From Nitrosomonadales bacterium (GTDB lineage: Bacteria; Pseudomonadota; Gammaproteobacteria; Burkholderiales; Gallionellaceae), in the NCBI GenBank assembly GCA_016199835.1, contig JACQFX010000013.1:1-64000 (forward strand): a stretch of 64,000 nt of DNA. Direction: 5' to 3'. Shown in pieces: positions 63,867 to 64,000 of the stretch. Numbering within the stretch: position 1 is the first letter of the stretch; every line of letters starts with the position of its first letter. A program made the position numbers and the translations under genes. The notes under the pieces were generated by a model that saw only the letters and a list, made by a program, of their open reading frames with translations, was not told the DNA's origin and did not search any database.

Positions 63867-64000
63867 TCAGTTGATGGATAAGCCGATACGCTTCAAATCG
63901 CCGAAATTCATCCAGATCATGAAAGCCTTGCCGACTATAAGTTCGTCCGGCACAAAACCCCAATAGCGGCTGTCGCGGCTATTGTCGCGGTTGTCGCCCA
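63867..64000 (-). CDS. lepB: Signal peptidase I, C-terminal end (partial)
   Basis: The last 43 codons and stop: [20 protein letters not shown] contains the conserved box E of type I signal peptidases, followed by [18 protein letters not shown]. The rest lies beyond the window edge. It removes Sec/Tat signal peptides at the inner membrane. Confidence 0.93.
   Translation of the reverse strand, partial: GDNRDNSRDSRYWGFVPDELIVGKAFMIWMNFGDLKRIGLSIN

Noticed and set aside
1..64000. CRISPR array, complete insertion sequence, prophage or retron
   Set aside because: I saw no regularly spaced direct repeats, transposase, phage structural gene or reverse transcriptase in the window.

Overview
The window is bacterial chromosome from a Gram-negative proteobacterium. 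I infer a betaproteobacterium, plausibly of the iron-oxidiser-type Gallionellaceae/Nitrosomonadales. The reasons are the lepB-DUF4845-rnc-era block, the uvrC-pgsA-tRNA block, rpsO-pnp, a full cbb3 oxidase cluster (ccoNOQP-GHIS) and a lipid A aminoarabinose pathway. No database was consulted, so genus-level placement is a guess.

Layout. 1-1.9 kb: small accessory genes (DUF4124 protein, two small ORFs, an N-terminally damaged gene) around a long imperfect inverted repeat. 1.9-6.7 kb: a TetR-controlled RND efflux operon with visible operators. 6.7-13.1 kb: ugd and, facing it, arnC, two separate genes for the halves of ArnA, arnD and an HDOD gene. 13.2-20.3 kb: rnr-rlmB, tRNA-Leu, then UDG-uvrC-pgsA-tRNA-Pro/Arg/His. 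20.4-30.3 kb: the cbb3 oxidase operon with its assembly factors, including a 34-residue unannotated membrane protein and a ccoG carrying an in-frame TAG. A small cytochrome c lies divergently. 30.4-35.3 kb: an EF-hand membrane protein and rpsO-pnp. 35.5-39.1 kb: a chemoreceptor broken at a poly-G run, an OprB porin and a second DUF4124 protein. 39.1-43.5 kb: arnT-arnE/F-arnB and an MFS transporter. 43.6-49.0 kb: an ArsR-controlled run of SRPBCC, DHFR-like, thioredoxin and CcdA genes. 49.0-50.1 kb: gene debris. 50.2-51.7 kb: two spondin-domain exported proteins. 52.5-55.7 kb: ada, an EamA transporter and an unknown exported protein. 55.7-64 kb: recO, then about 5.3 kb of accessory genes (HigBA, a nucleotidyltransferase, a small membrane protein, a frameshifted MmeI-like restriction-modification gene), then era, rnc, DUF4845 and the lepB end.

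How the genes work together. With ugd, every step of UDP-L-Ara4N synthesis and transfer to lipid A is encoded (Ugd, ArnA-DH, ArnB, ArnA-FT, ArnC, ArnD, one ArnE/F-type subunit, ArnT), but in two operons about 26 kb apart. This predicts modified LPS and cationic peptide resistance. The cbb3 genes predict microaerobic respiration.

Recurring oddities are short dispersed palindromes in gene gaps and once inside a reading frame, and several broken genes. Two of the breaks lie exactly in G homopolymers (MCP, restriction-modification), which could be phase switching or assembly error. ccoG instead has a single nonsense codon. I did not see a completely new multi-gene system. The best leads are the small protein inside the cbb3 operon, the rpsO leader terminator, the in-frame repeat insertion in the methyltransferase and the accessory island between era and recO.
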